34,381 bases of DNA, taken from positions 6,084-40,464 of the forward strand of contig SZWC01001523.1 of the NCBI GenBank assembly GCA_023375785.1. Reading direction: 5' to 3'. The notes under the pieces are model-generated. The model worked only from the letters and a program-made list of their open reading frames with translations. It was not told the origin of the DNA and ran no database searches. A program made the translations under genes and the position numbers. The stretch is from Penium margaritaceum (Eukaryota; Streptophyta; Zygnematophyceae; Desmidiales; Peniaceae). The first letter of the stretch is position 1. The number at the start of each line of letters is the position of its first letter. Shown in pieces: positions 16,893-27,257 of the stretch.

Positions 16893-19433
16893 CCCTAAAA
16901 AAACTTTGAATTCGATAACAATTAATTATTGCTTCATCAAATTTCGTCAAAAACAAACTTTCGTCGAATTCGCACGTACCACCTAAATAATTACAATAGC
17001 AAACAATCAAAATCAAGGTACCACATCCTGATTTTCATTTTTTAGGGTCCTGGGTTCTTTACCATCGGTTTCTAGGTGGAGAAAACTCTTAACATGAAGT
17101 ATATGGTCTACAAATTCAATTCGACGGACTTCTGGTCAGTCTATGCCCAATTTCGCTCGGTTCGTCCGTAGTAAGCACTTCATTTATTTGTAAAAGACAA
17201 AACACTCCAGCAAAGTACTAGTCAACAACGTGTGAGAGAGGGAAATGACTTCTGACGCACGAAAGAATAGTACTCCAACATGGACATCACACAACAAAAT
17301 CATCTTCCTCTGGCAGGTCCGAGTGGAACAGTAGTCTGCCAGCAAATGATGCCGCTGCCCTCTGGAAAAGTGGATCGAACACACGAGGGAAGTTGAAGCG
17401 CGACCACGCGTTTTTCACAAGGGGCTCGGATTCACGCAAGTACTCCCATGCATCGAAGAACCATCTGCACGATTCCTCCTTCAGCACCTGCATGCCTATG
17501 GTCATGTTCCCCCCCTCTGCCGAACGTTCCACGCCCCACTACGAGAATATCTCCTCAAGCTTATTCTTGAGCAGGCGAATAATGCCTACTTCCGCCGGCT
17601 ATGCCTTTGGTGTGCAGCCGGCGGGGATGTACAGGGTGTGGATGTACGGGAAATTAGTCCGCAGCCACTTCTCAAAAGTCGAGCTGCACTGTGGACACCA
17701 AACATCAAGAACGAGGAGCACATGTGCCTCTCTGTCTCGGACACCAAGAGCCTGACATGTCCGACGGTAGTATGGCAGGACAACGTTGCAAACCCACTGC
17801 TTTGTGGTGTCGCCGTTCGCCCAATGAGTGGGCATGAAAGTCAGGTCCCAGCCGGCTTCGACCAATTGCTGCAGTTTTCCTCCACGTGGCAAAGAGCGCG
17901 TGGTTTTGCCACCGAAAACCAGCTGCATCGGAAGAAGTTTGCCGTTCATCGATGACGTCACCACGGCTGTCACCGGTCGCTTGTCCTCAATGTCGACAAT
18001 GCCGATGTCGTCGGTACCACGAGGGGCGTAGGTGTGGCTGGCGGCAGGCATGAGCTGAACGCCGGTATGATCGGTGTTCAAAGCCATGAATGGCGAGATT
18101 CCATACAAGGTCACCATGCACGACGTGCGGCGATGCATGGTGAGAACCTGTTCTTCCCAGTCGGCAGGAACCTTCTGTGTAGCAGTCGTAGAAGATCGCC
18201 AAGCCCACCCGAGCTCTTTGGTGATAAAATTTGCGCACCCATGTGCGGCGCGCAACCCCATGCGGTCCAGCTCGTCCGGTGCATGGAGCGCCACGATGCC
18301 ACAAATCTCTCTGCGGATGCCTTTGCTGTTCAACGTGTGGCCAGCATTGCGTGCCTCTGTCAGTTGCTTCTTGATTTCCGCGAGGATTGTCGGCCTTTCC
18401 GACATCCAGGCCTGTTTGCCCATAGAGCCATGGTTGCGCTTCTTGTTGTTCACAGTTGTTGAAGGTATTGCTGTTATGGAGGCAATAAGAGCTGCATCGT
18501 ACTGTGGCTTTAAGACTTTGGAGCCGTCCACGAACAACCCGTGAACGGTGGATGCTGCGAGTGTGTCAAAAACACAGTACCCGTCGGGGGCATGGAAAGT
18601 TCCCTTCAGATGTTGTACCGCCGGGTACACCGTGCCGTGTGCATTGTATGCCTTGTAGATGGTTTGGAAGTGGCCACTTCCAAACCAATCATAGTAGCGC
18701 CTACGTTTGCTGTTGGTACTGTTGGACAAGGAGCCCGTGGTCGTCGATCGCTAGATTGACAGCTACAGGCACTCGGTGTCAGTCGAATCATCCAAAGACT
18801 CTTCGTCCTCGCTCCCGCTGTTGCTAAAACTGTTGTTGCTGTCCTTGTCGGAGCTGCCGTTGGATGTGGAGGAAACGTCAATGACGGTTGGCTTGGATGC
18901 CTACGGAGGACTTTCGCAGTTTTTGAATCCGATGTCGGGCGATGGGTGAGGGGTCTGCCCGGATGGAAGCAATCCATCCGAGATGACTAGCGATGCAGAA
19001 CGCGCCCTCCTGCGAGTAGAGGTCGGAGGAGATGGCTTCGGTGTGTCGTCCTCATGCCACTTCCCCTTTTCAGCCACAGTTGGAGGACAGTGGACGGGGT
19101 TCACCGTGGGAGATGGAGCAGGCTCAGTGGGCAAGACGGGCTCCTCATCTGTGCGAACACGAGAGGGCCCTGCAGCTGGGCTATAGTTCCACACGCGCGG
19201 AGCTGCACGTGTCATGCATGGAGTCTCGTCGATTTGCTGCTNGCGCTCGAACGTTGACGCAACTTCGAGGTTCGTCAAAAACTAATAAATGTCTCCATAG
19301 AATAATCGAATTCAAGGTATCACCCCCAAGTTTCGTCGATTTTAAACGTGCTACCTAAATAATTTGAATCCCGGAAAAAACTCGTCGAAGCAATTATGCT
19401 TCAGGTAAATAATCGAAATCAAAGTTTTTAGGG
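16893..19433 (-). mobile_element. Element C: TA-flanked DDE transposon (Tc1/mariner-pogo type)
   Basis: The inverted ends begin CCCTAAAAA and continue as CTTTGA(A/T)TTCGAT. The element is flanked by TA on both sides (16891-16892 and 19434-19435), as expected for the Tc1/mariner/pogo superfamily. The ends also carry longer subterminal repeats in direct orientation (near 16955-17000 and 19330-19370), for example around ACCTAAATAATT. Inside is one transposase frame on the minus strand. The 2541-bp element interrupts the gag-like frame of element F, and excising it with one TA restores that frame. Confidence 0.85.
17287..19215 (-). pseudogene. DDE superfamily transposase with five in-frame TAG codons
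   Basis: One frame of 643 codons runs from ATG 19213-19215 to TGA 17287-17289, without any frameshift. It is interrupted only by TAG at 18901, 18763, 18751, 17599 and 17539 (low coordinates given). The N-terminus is Pro/Ser/Arg-rich, then acidic and Ser-rich, then basic (KRRRYYDW). A DDE_1-like core follows, with ALNTDHTGVQL (first Asp at 18070-18072), LLVLDVWCPQ (second Asp at 17704-17706) and PAGCTPKA-stop-PAEVG. In the last, the third acidic residue is Glu at 17590-17592, 37 residues after the second. The family normally has Gln at that TAG. Helical sequence between the N-terminus and the core is compatible with a DNA-binding HTH. Upstream, codon 19240-19242 is NAG because of an ambiguous base. 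Read literally it is a pseudogene; if TAG were read as Gln it would be full length. Confidence 0.8.
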
Positions 19434-19435
19434 TA

Positions 19436-19728
19436 ATGCTCTCAAGTCCCGATGGCTTCTAGAATAAGTCTTCGTTGATGCGCGCCTGTCAGCGAGAGCC
19501 TCCCATCGCGCTAGGTGTCATCCCAGCCAGCAGCAGTGGGGGCAGAGGGTTCGCCAAGCCCAAGGTGTCCGACATCATGTTGGCTGTCATGGTGCCATTC
19601 GCCAAGAAAGTTGTCGGTACTACCTCCTTCGCTTGCAGGGCGTTGTTGATCGTGCGCTTCTCCTCCGCAAGCTCCATAGCTTTTTCCGGTTGTTGTTGCA
19701 CGTCGCCAGGTGCGCTCACTCTGTTCAC
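19436..19728 (-). pseudogene. Element F gag-like frame, start
   Basis: An open segment (19489-19728) is rich in Gln, Glu, Ala and Leu, with a probable amphipathic helix (EKAMELAEEKRTINN). It follows a primer-binding site by about 110 bp, so gag is the natural guess. It meets TGA at 19489-19491 and TAG at 19459-19461, then the element C insertion. No zinc knuckle or capsid motif is seen. The true start codon is not certain. Confidence 0.45.
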
Positions 19729-19838
19729 AATTGTTGTTGCAAGGGCTGCAAAATTCTAAACGGTGGATGTGAACTGAAGACTCGTGCGAGGTTGTCGCCT
19801 TGTAGTGAATGTGTCAGCTACCCCTTTGGTGTTGCTAC

Positions 19839-19850
19839 GCTCTGATACCA
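19839..19850 (-). other. Element F primer-binding site (initiator Met tRNA)
   Basis: The minus strand reads TGGTATCAGAGC exactly, as at 10431-10442. It implies a leftward LTR retrotransposon whose 5' LTR lies to the right of 19850. Confidence 0.75.
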
Positions 19851-20580
19851 AATTTTAGGCCAAGTGCAATGTGGGTGGTTGACAAGGATGAGGTGCGGAG
19901 CAGTAGGCATTTCCAAGAACTGAGACACATGGAAATTTTGTCTTAAGAAGTAAACTCCAAGGACAAGTGTCGAACAAGATGAGAGCATACATGGCACAAA
20001 AAGAATCACAATTAAGCATAGGTTGGGTCTTTAGTGCTCGAGCCAAGCAACGGATGCCACAATACATCGTGAGTGGTCGCTTTAAGAAACCTCACCGAGA
20101 AGTCCAGTGGTTTTGAGAACATGGAGGCGCAGTTCTATAAAAATGTAATGGCATCAAATATTAATTGAACGGTATCAAAGCATTGATATAGTTTGTGCTA
20201 CTTCTATCGATCGTTCCGGAAACTGGTCCAAGTTGTCTGTGTTGGTATGCGTAAAACACACGCAAGTGGCCTCTTGACTCTACTCACACACAGATCATCA
20301 TTGTACGTGATTGTTCTTGGTTGAAGCTCTTGGGTGCTACACTGTGAGTCATCATGGAACTCACAGTGGTGAATCTACCATAGAGTTCTCAAGTGGTCGT
20401 CACAGCCCAAAAATCAAATCTATAGAGAGCTGACTTGTCATGATGAAAATTCACATGCTTCATCCTTTTACATTCCAACGTGGGGCACACATTTGAAGGA
20501 GTGTATGCACCACATACGCTCATGGTCGACATGGTATGAGTTTCTCTCATATGCATGTTTCAGCTTAGTGTGCCAAGTTG
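19851..20580 (-). repeat. Possible element F 5' LTR region, boundaries unseen
   Basis: The sequence right of the primer-binding site should be the 5' LTR of F. I find no second copy in the window and no clear TG/CA ends. No gene is evident. Short ORFs here have no recognisable content. Confidence 0.3.
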
Positions 20581-20639
20581 TTGATCCCTCAGGACCATAC
20601 GTCTGGTTTGTACCCGTGTGTAAGAAACCACCTGGAGCC

Positions 20640-20700
20640 CGTGCACTCTAGGGTTGGGTTCGATCCGTGGATGGCGTTTTGGCCCCACGTCGAGAGCCTC
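20640..20700 (+). other. Pol III B-box-like site
   Basis: GGGTTCGATCC near 20654-20664 matches the B-box/T-loop consensus. No matching A box or tRNA fold was found around it, so it may be a SINE relic or chance. Confidence 0.2.
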
Positions 20701-20769
20701 GCGTGGGTGGCCCAGTCAATTGGCAGCACCCAGAGGTCTGTCTGCACTCCTCGATACCTTTGACAGCCA

Positions 20770-22110
20770 CATTGGACATCGCCTGATGTCGGCCGCATCT
20801 TAAGTCCGGCTTCAGCAACCACCGCAACAGTCTCTACCATTGCGGTTCGCGCTTACATCAGCCCTGGTTACGAAAACCGCAGCTCCACTGCGGCAAGCGC
20901 ATCCATCAGCCGTGGTTATGGCCATCGCAACTGGGTCTGTGGCAACTGCTCTCGTCCGCACCGGCCGTGGTCATGGCCGTTGCTGTAGTGTCTAACACTG
21001 TTTTTTGTTCACATGTCCGTCGTGGTTACTGCCATTGTAGCAAAATCAGCCACTGCTACTGCCACACGTATCACCGGATGTCGGCCGCATCTTAACACCG
21101 GCTTAAGTAACTACCGTATTAGCTTCTACAACGTGTCCCGAGTATCATCATTGTGGAGAGAACGACCATGCAAAGCACTATGAGCATGAGGGCGATGCGG
21201 AGTACACAGCCTGCTGTTAGTCTGCCTACGATGACTCGTTGACAACGCAGGAAGCGCCAGGCACAGGGCCACTTCAAGATCACCTACATCATCAATCTCT
21301 GATGAGTCCACCTGTTGCCCATAGAACTCGTCAGCAACGTCGGCGTATGGTCATTCAAGGAGAATCACAAGCACCTGTTATCTACTACTCCAAGCCATGC
21401 AATTTCTCCCGCTACATTTGTCGTAGAGTAAGCGGCATCGCCCTCTTTGGAAATCATATCTTCCCTATAGGCTGCACTTGTCTCTAGCACTTCTGTTACC
21501 TCTGCTTTTGCTTCCACAGCACGTGTTGCACATGCACTTGCCAGTACTGCTGCTGGTAGGGACATTGAGACGTACACTACAGCTACAGTTGATTAGGGTC
21601 CTCTAGTAGTATCTGCTATCGACATAGTCACCCAGGTTGTATCCGCAGCAGACATACTAGCATCAGTAGCCGCAGCAGCTACCATGACACTCTGTAGTAG
21701 AGTGACCTCCATCCACGCCTCCACTGCACACACCTCGTCGTTGTCTTCTTCATTGTCATCAACAACACGTCACGCTTAACTGCTTGTTTTGACAACTACA
21801 GCCATCTCCACCCTCACAGTCGTTGCATGGACAAGTGTAGCCAGCCTCATCGTCTCCGCGTGTACCATTGTCACAATTGTGGCATCTTCTGCAGCAACGG
21901 CTTTTCCTCCTCTGTTCTCACTTTGTTGTCAGGCCTGGTGAGCCTGGCATCCTTCCTTGCCCCTTTCCCACTTTTCTGCTTCTACGTTGGTGTGTTTGTG
22001 AGTCCAAGTTTCTTGCCTTGCCACAGAAATCTGATGCATCCAAAAAAAAATCCCATGCCCACTGGGGCAAGGGAAACTGTACCAAAAATTTCTCTACAGA
22101 GTCACGTTGC
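20770..22110 (+). pseudogene. Degenerate low-complexity coding remnant with 40-bp direct repeats
   Basis: No recognised gene. A plus-strand frame across about 21480-21900 is Ala/Ser/Thr/Val-rich, broken by a TAG near 21592 and by a TAA. It is similar in character to ORF2 of element B. Two ~40-bp direct repeats starting GATGTCGGCCGCATCTTAA occur at about 20784-20823 and 21076-21116. Between them GTGGTTA(T/C)-type motifs recur. It may be a relative of element B, but no LTR is visible. Confidence 0.35.
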
Positions 22111-22117
22111 CGGCGTA

Positions 22118-22785
22118 ATGCCAATCAACTGTGACCAATATGTTTCATTGCAAGCTGAGCTGCAACATGAGCGCAATACCCTACAAGTTGCTCTAACTGA
22201 GCATAACAATGCAAAGGATAAACTACGTGCTGAGCAAGCTGACCAAGAAACATTCACCAATTACATTATTGACTTTGTCACTAACCACCTCTAATCCACA
22301 GTGTGTGGCACTCCTTTTGCCTCCGCTGCTGATGGCATTGCTGTTGCTTTCTCTACCTCACCCATTTTCGCATTCGCCTCTGCTGGCTGTACCTCCTCTG
22401 ACCCTCTCCTAGTCGTAGCCATTGCATTTGTAGACGCTGCCAAAGCACTAGCACCGCCATCGTAGTGCAAACCTGACTTTGACTCCACTCCATCCCACTT
22501 TACTTCCAATCTTACCTTCTACTCCTAGTAGGTTTGCTTCAGTGCTTGGAGAGAGGAAGAGCAGCTGTGGGAATACTACCATGAACCCAATCCCTGAGCT
22601 GATCCCCCCTTTGTGCTTGTAGACTATAAGTTTGGACGTGCTTTCCATCCCTTCATTCGTGCTGGGTGCAACAATCTCACTGAAGAGATCCAATTGTACA
22701 ATGCCAACACTGCCTGCCCCACGCCTGCTGACCCAGTTGGTGCTACGCGCTCATCAAGCATCGCAAGACAGTGATAGGACATGCA
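22118..22785 (+). pseudogene. Unrecognised degenerate ORF
   Basis: From ATG 22118 one frame reads a coiled-coil-like segment (YVSLQAELQHERNTLQ and onward), then an Ala/Ser-rich stretch. A segment of normal protein character follows (WREEEQLWEYYHEPNP, then PPFVLVDYKFGRAFHPFIRA). Stops are TAA at 22292, TAG near 22462, a TAG TAG pair near 22527, and TGA near 22602, with TGA and TAG together at the end. There is no frameshift over about 220 codons. I do not recognise the family. The residue pattern looks like a once-functional gene rather than noise. An upstream ATG at 21827 stays in frame, but its leader is hydrophobic and less convincing. Confidence 0.4.
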
Positions 22786-22794
22786 GCCCGGAGT

Positions 22795-22922
22795 GTGATG
22801 GTGCAAGGTTCCTCATGATTTATAAATGGGGAAAGGTGAAGTGTTATGTATTTGTGTACAAAAATAATAAAACACTTCACCCTTCCCCCTCTAAAAAATG
22901 TGCGGAACCTTACACCATCCAC
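22795..22922. mobile_element. Foldback MITE
   Basis: Two arms of about 60 bp are inverted copies of each other. They begin GTGATGGTGCAAGGTTCC on the left, with GGAACCTTACACCATCCAC as the right counterpart. The arms share GGTGAAGTGTT and meet near 22860 with almost no loop. There is no coding capacity. The target duplication is not clear, so the superfamily is not assigned. Confidence 0.6.
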
Positions 22923-22969
22923 CAGGCAAGTACAAACATAGGTGTAACACAATTGAAGGAATAGATGAA

Positions 22970-23490
22970 GCCCCCTAAGCAACATTTTGTGTGAGAGAGT
23001 ATGCTGCATAGAACACAACGTGACAGACGATGCTTGGAAAGGTGGAGAGACGGCAAAGAGACACTTAGAAACGTGAGAGTTGGTTGAAACAACAAGTGAG
23101 GGAGAAGGATATTCCCTCCACCCTCCGTCAGACCAGCGTACGTGCAAATTGCACAACGGCTGGCCTATGGGAAGCTATAGGAAGATATCTATGAGAAACC
23201 AAAATAGGAACTTGACAGATCCGGGCAACACCATGGGTTACTCGGGTGGCCGAATGAAAAATCAAAAGAAGCAGCAGAATCAGGTTAATGAGCTCTACAG
23301 AACTAGCTGACAAGTGGCAGAAGTGATGGTGCCAAAAAGTCGGCCCTAGTGAACTGGCCACCGAGAAACGTCATGTGTGCACATACGGATGTGCAAGATG
23401 AGGGAGGGGCCACCAAAGTAGATGTTGACCACTGTAGCCAGCCCGCATGTCAATGTCGCTAAGTCCAGAGGTCACCAAGACTAACATAAC
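22970..23490 (-). repeat. Element E 3' LTR (probable)
   Basis: The minus strand has CATCGGGGGCG followed by TTGTTATGTTAG, a polypurine tract to LTR junction like that of element A. The LTR should therefore lie below 23491. Its far edge near 22970 is a guess. No second copy exists in the window because the 5' end is lost. Confidence 0.45.
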
Positions 23491-23699
23491 AACGCCCCCG
23501 ATGACCCCTCGATGCTAAACGCCATAATCGTACATAGGGCACAGACAGCCGACAACGGGTCACAAGCAGGAATAAGGAGCCACAGCAGCAAGAACAGACA
23601 ACATAGAGGTGGAACAAGGGTGGCAGAGCAGGATGAGAAAGAGACACATTGACTGGGATCGGCACAAAGAGACTAGAGACCAGCAACATGCACAACCTT

Positions 23700-24175
23700 C
23701 TTAACTTCTCGCTACAGAGCGCCTTGGTGAGAAGGTCAAAACGTTGCTCACGGGTGTCAACTCCAATCAGGCACACATCACCAAAGAAAATCTGTTCATG
23801 GAAAAACTAATGCTTGATGTTGATGTGCTTTGTGCGAGTGTGATGCATGCCATTGTGCTCAACAATATCGCGAGTGCTTTCATTATCAGAGTGAAGAATA
23901 ATGCAGCGAATGGGTTGGCATAACCATGGTGACGCCAATAAGGGCAACGTAACCTGACTAGCTATGTGTGTCACCACCCTATGCCCAATCATTGTCACCG
24001 TATCCATCAACGACAACAAAGGGTTGTGCTTGAAAACAAAAGCGAAGACAAGGTGTGGGCATGGCGTACCAGACAACATGCAATGTTGCCTCCAGGTGGA
24101 GGCGACGTGGACACTGGGAGAACTGGGACAAGAAGTTGACTACAAATTGAGCATCAACACGTGGTAGTGCCAAGA
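23700..24175 (-). pseudogene. pol: Element E RNase H domain
   Basis: This is a copia RNase H remnant. A frame near 23979-24173 carries RVDAQFVVNFLSQFSQCPRR, corresponding to the block before RNase H. A second frame holds IILHSDNESTRDIVEHNG and HTRTKHINIKH, then TAG at 23807-23809. The same frame continues as FFHEQIFFGDVCL to FDLLTKAL. One frameshift separates the two parts. The missing DxDW block suggests loss of activity. Confidence 0.75.
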
Positions 24176-24429
24176 AACATCAGAAACCCAATGATCAGGA
24201 GGTAGGTCGTAACGTCTACCAACTCCTTCAACTACATAGGGTCAGCGGTCTTTAGAGTTTATTGCCCAGCACGCATCATTGGCATAGATGCATGGGAAAC
24301 AACACGAAGGAGTTTAGTTAATGATTCCCTCAAAGTTCAGACATACCCGGCCTGATGCACGGTGAGCCTGTGATGCTGATGATCGCGCTCAATCTCCATG
24401 TACAAGAAGACAAGGACAGGCTAACATCC

Positions 24430-25230
24430 TTCATCTTTTATGCAGACTTGAGGAGGTCCTTTCCAGCCTGGATAGTGTGTGGAGATCTTCCAGTGAGGTG
24501 ACTAGGAGATCTTCCATATAGACAAGGAAAGCAACGAACGGTGCCGTAGGGTCACTGAAAAAGAGAGCAGGGCCAACTGGATTGCGACGGAAGCCACGTC
24601 GCTCAAGGATGGCATAAACCTCTAGGTTCCAACAATGCAAAGACTGCTTTAACCCATACAAGGCCTTCTAGAGGCACCGAACATGGCCAGTTTCATCATC
24701 AAAGCTAGGCGATTGAGCAAGGTAGATCTCCTAAACAAGACTCCCGTTCAAGAACACATTGTTGACGTCCATTTGGTGTAGTTCTCAGCCATGTTAGGCC
24801 ACCTTGCTCAGTAGTGCCTTGTCGATAGTGTAATTCCCCACAGGAATAAAAGTGGCATTGTAGTCGACCCCAGGCACTTGAGAAAAGCCCTTGGTAGTGA
24901 ATCGGCATTGTTGCACTCAGCCATGCCGTTGGGTTTATCCTTGTCCTTGTATCCTCGTCAAAATACCTAACGGGCAGAAATGGATTTTCAACCATGAGGG
25001 ATGTCCACCAAGTCATATACGCCATGCTCAATGATCAGTTTGAGCTCCTCATGCATTGCCTCCTCCCACAGAGATGCATCAGAGGCAGAGCGAGCCTGGC
25101 GGAAGGTGTATGGATCAGGCAGGAGACTCGCATTGCCACAAGAAGTGAGTGTGGCAGCGACTGGGGTGTGAAGCACGGCAGGACTAGACCTAGCGACTGC
25201 GACAACACGAAAGAACTCGTCTGTGATCAT
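24430..25230 (-). pseudogene. pol: Element E reverse transcriptase
   Basis: An N-terminal part (24988-25230) has the block ending WEEAMHEELKLIIEHGVYDL. After a degraded stretch the frame reads HG-stop-ELHQMDVNNVFLNGSL, with TGA at 24785-24787 replacing Trp and TAA at 24794-24796 at a Gln-like position. It then meets TAG at 24731 and at 24668, the latter just before KALYGLKQSLHCWN. The catalytic box reads VYMEDLLV instead of YVDD, so the first of the paired aspartates is Glu. With the stops this marks it as dead. Confidence 0.8.
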
Positions 25231-25239
25231 GGAATAGTA

Positions 25240-25860
25240 GACAGCTGAGTTGTTTGGACGACAATCATTGCTAGACCAAGTGTGTCTAGGCCTACGGTGG
25301 GGGCAAACGAGTCAATGGAAGGGGCCAAGGCCGGGCCAGACAAACGTGCGGACACTGACGGACTGGCGGAGGGGAAAAGGCGAGAGGAAGAATACAAGGG
25401 ACACAGGTGGCCATCTCGAGCCCGACTTTACGGGACAAGGACGGATGACAGTGGAGGAGTTACGGGGTCCGTTGGAGAAGGAGCTAGCAAGGGATCAAGA
25501 TGAAGAGGAGAGGCAATAGATGACGCAGGTGACGACATAGGTGAGGATGTAGGAGATGATGCTAGCGATGAAGAAGAATCTGCATGAGGTGATGTCATGG
25601 GCAGTGACGCAAGTGCAGATGAGGAAGAAGAGGTGGTTGTTGATGCAGGCAGGCGACAAGATAGATACTGACAATGTGGAAAATGACACAGGGAGCGACA
25701 CATACGTGGGTACCGGGACAGACGTCGGCAGAGGCGTAGGAGAGATGGCAGGTACATGTGAGTGAGGAGAGCCGTCCGAGGGCCAACTGGTCCAAGAGCT
25801 CCCAACAACACGCAAAAGTGGACCAAGAGAGGGGACGTGATAGACAATGTCACGACATAA
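25240..25860 (-). pseudogene. pol: Element E integrase-RT linker
   Basis: This is a Ser/Pro/Ala-rich low-complexity frame (C-terminal part of the open frame 25428-26228), as expected between integrase and RT in copia. No motif is present. The plus-strand ORFs here are shadows. Confidence 0.5.
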
Positions 25861-26797
25861 CTTGCTCTTGAAGAAGAGAGCCTCACATGACTCAACGACA
25901 CGACGAATCTCTGGATTCCAGAAACGCCACGCCTTGGACTATGGCGAGACCCCATGGAACAGGCACAGACGCTTGTGAGAGGAGAGTTCCCCATCGCTGG
26001 TCCTTGAGGTAGCCACCCACAAGCAATGCACCCCCAAACCAGTACAATGTGCATGTCAGCGCAATGGTGGTACCAGCGCTCGTACTTAGTGACATTGTGT
26101 GGAAGGGTCCCATGACAAATGCGATCACACATCCAACTTATGTACTTCATGCCCTCATAAGCAAAAGCTTCAGACAAGCCAAACTCGACCAGCATGGTGC
26201 GAACCCCATCTGTAAGAGTGCGATTCAAACATCAGAAATGATATTTTGTTGAGGGGTATAGGGTGTGGATGACTCAAACCGGACATCGACGACAAAAGAA
26301 AACGTAAATTGGAGCGGATGAACTCACCACCACAGCCATAATGGAGCACCTTCAGCTTAAACTGGCATGCATGCTCCACCAGGACAAACCACGACTCGAT
26401 CGTGGGACCGAAATCACTCTTGAGATGAACAGGAAAGATCCAATGGTAGTCGACAATCAAATACATGGCATAACGACCGCCACCGCGGAACTCAAGTGGG
26501 AAAGGTTCCATGACATCAGCATGGACAAGAGCAAGAGGTTCATGGGTGTGAGACGTGGACACAGGGAAAGAGGATTAATGTGTTTTGCCTTGCACACAAT
26601 CTATGCATTCACGGTCGAGAGAAACTGGCAGCATCCATACCTATGGCAGGATGATGATCCAGTAGACTATGAAACGCAGCAGTGCTCACATGGCAGAGGC
26701 AACGATGAAGCAAGCGCATATGCTCAGTAGAAATCATGGGAGCGACAAGGACGTAAGCAGTGGTAGTGGTCGAAGAGTTAGGTACAAATAGAGACAC
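25860..26797 (-). pseudogene. pol: Element E integrase
   Basis: This is a copia integrase in several frames. First comes the zinc part with LLHRCLCHVS and CIDCVQGKTH, with TAA at 26575-26577. Next is LALVHADVMEP, then the core VDYHWIFPVHLKSD. The second acidic site reads HYGCGGEF where the family has RSDxGGEF, so the catalytic Asp is lost. Next come TPQQN and, after a shift, LNRTLTDGVRTMLVEF and YEGMKYISWMCDR. TAG at 25939-25941 lies in SP-stop-SKAWRFWNPE. The domain is inactive. Confidence 0.8.
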
Positions 26798-26821
26798 ATG
26801 ATAAAGATCATCACAATGTGC

Positions 26822-27257
26822 CCGTATACCTCTTGGCGGTGGGTGTGGTCACCGTGTTGGACACGCCACTGATGGTACTGCAACCGTCGCACGGTCGCAG
26901 TCACTATTCCGGGCTCTCCCGTTGACTGCGCTTGATGTTGGGAGCTCTCGCCGGAGAGAACCCCTCGACGGATAGCGTGTCTCACACGCAATTTGCCGAG
27001 GGGTCACAGCCACCCTCGCGTGGCATGTTCGGAACGTCGCGTGGGGGTTCACGCAAAACATCCCCCTAGCGCCGGAGAAAACTCCACGTCGGCGCTCGCT
27101 CACGCGCTTGCTCCTCCTCCTCCTCCTTGCATCAGCGGTCGAGCGGAGGTGAGCTTGACCGCGACCTGGATTTTTGAAAGGCAAAAAAAGGCATGCATGT
27201 CCCCAAAACTCGGACGAGGCCCCGAGTATACCGGAGAAAGGTGGGCACCTCATTACA
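26822..27257 (-). repeat. Element D 3' LTR (truncated)
   Basis: Aligns with 32439-32875 from GCCCGTAT(A/G)CCTC to CACCTCATTACA. The part matching 32100-32438 is absent. Open frames across it, on both strands, are shadows of LTR sequence. Confidence 0.9.

Larger units (their letters stand above)
22970..26821 (-). mobile_element. Element E: 5'-truncated Ty1/copia retrotransposon
   Basis: This is a second copia family, clearly different from A, transcribed leftward. RNase H, RT, linker and integrase remnants are present in copia order. Gag and protease are missing. The element stops exactly at 26821, inside the GAG-pre-integrase domain and next to the truncated LTR of D. A polypurine-like tract at about 23491-23512 marks the 3' LTR, whose lower boundary is not resolved. 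Many frameshifts and stops make it inactive. Confidence 0.85.

Noticed and set aside
16893..16905. CCCTAAA resembles the plant telomere repeat
   Set aside because: It occurs once at each end as the terminal inverted repeat of element C, with no tandem telomere array.
21827..22117. Hydrophobic N-terminal extension of the 22118 ORF
   Set aside because: In frame, but of a different character; includes an A9 run and no recognisable signal or domain.
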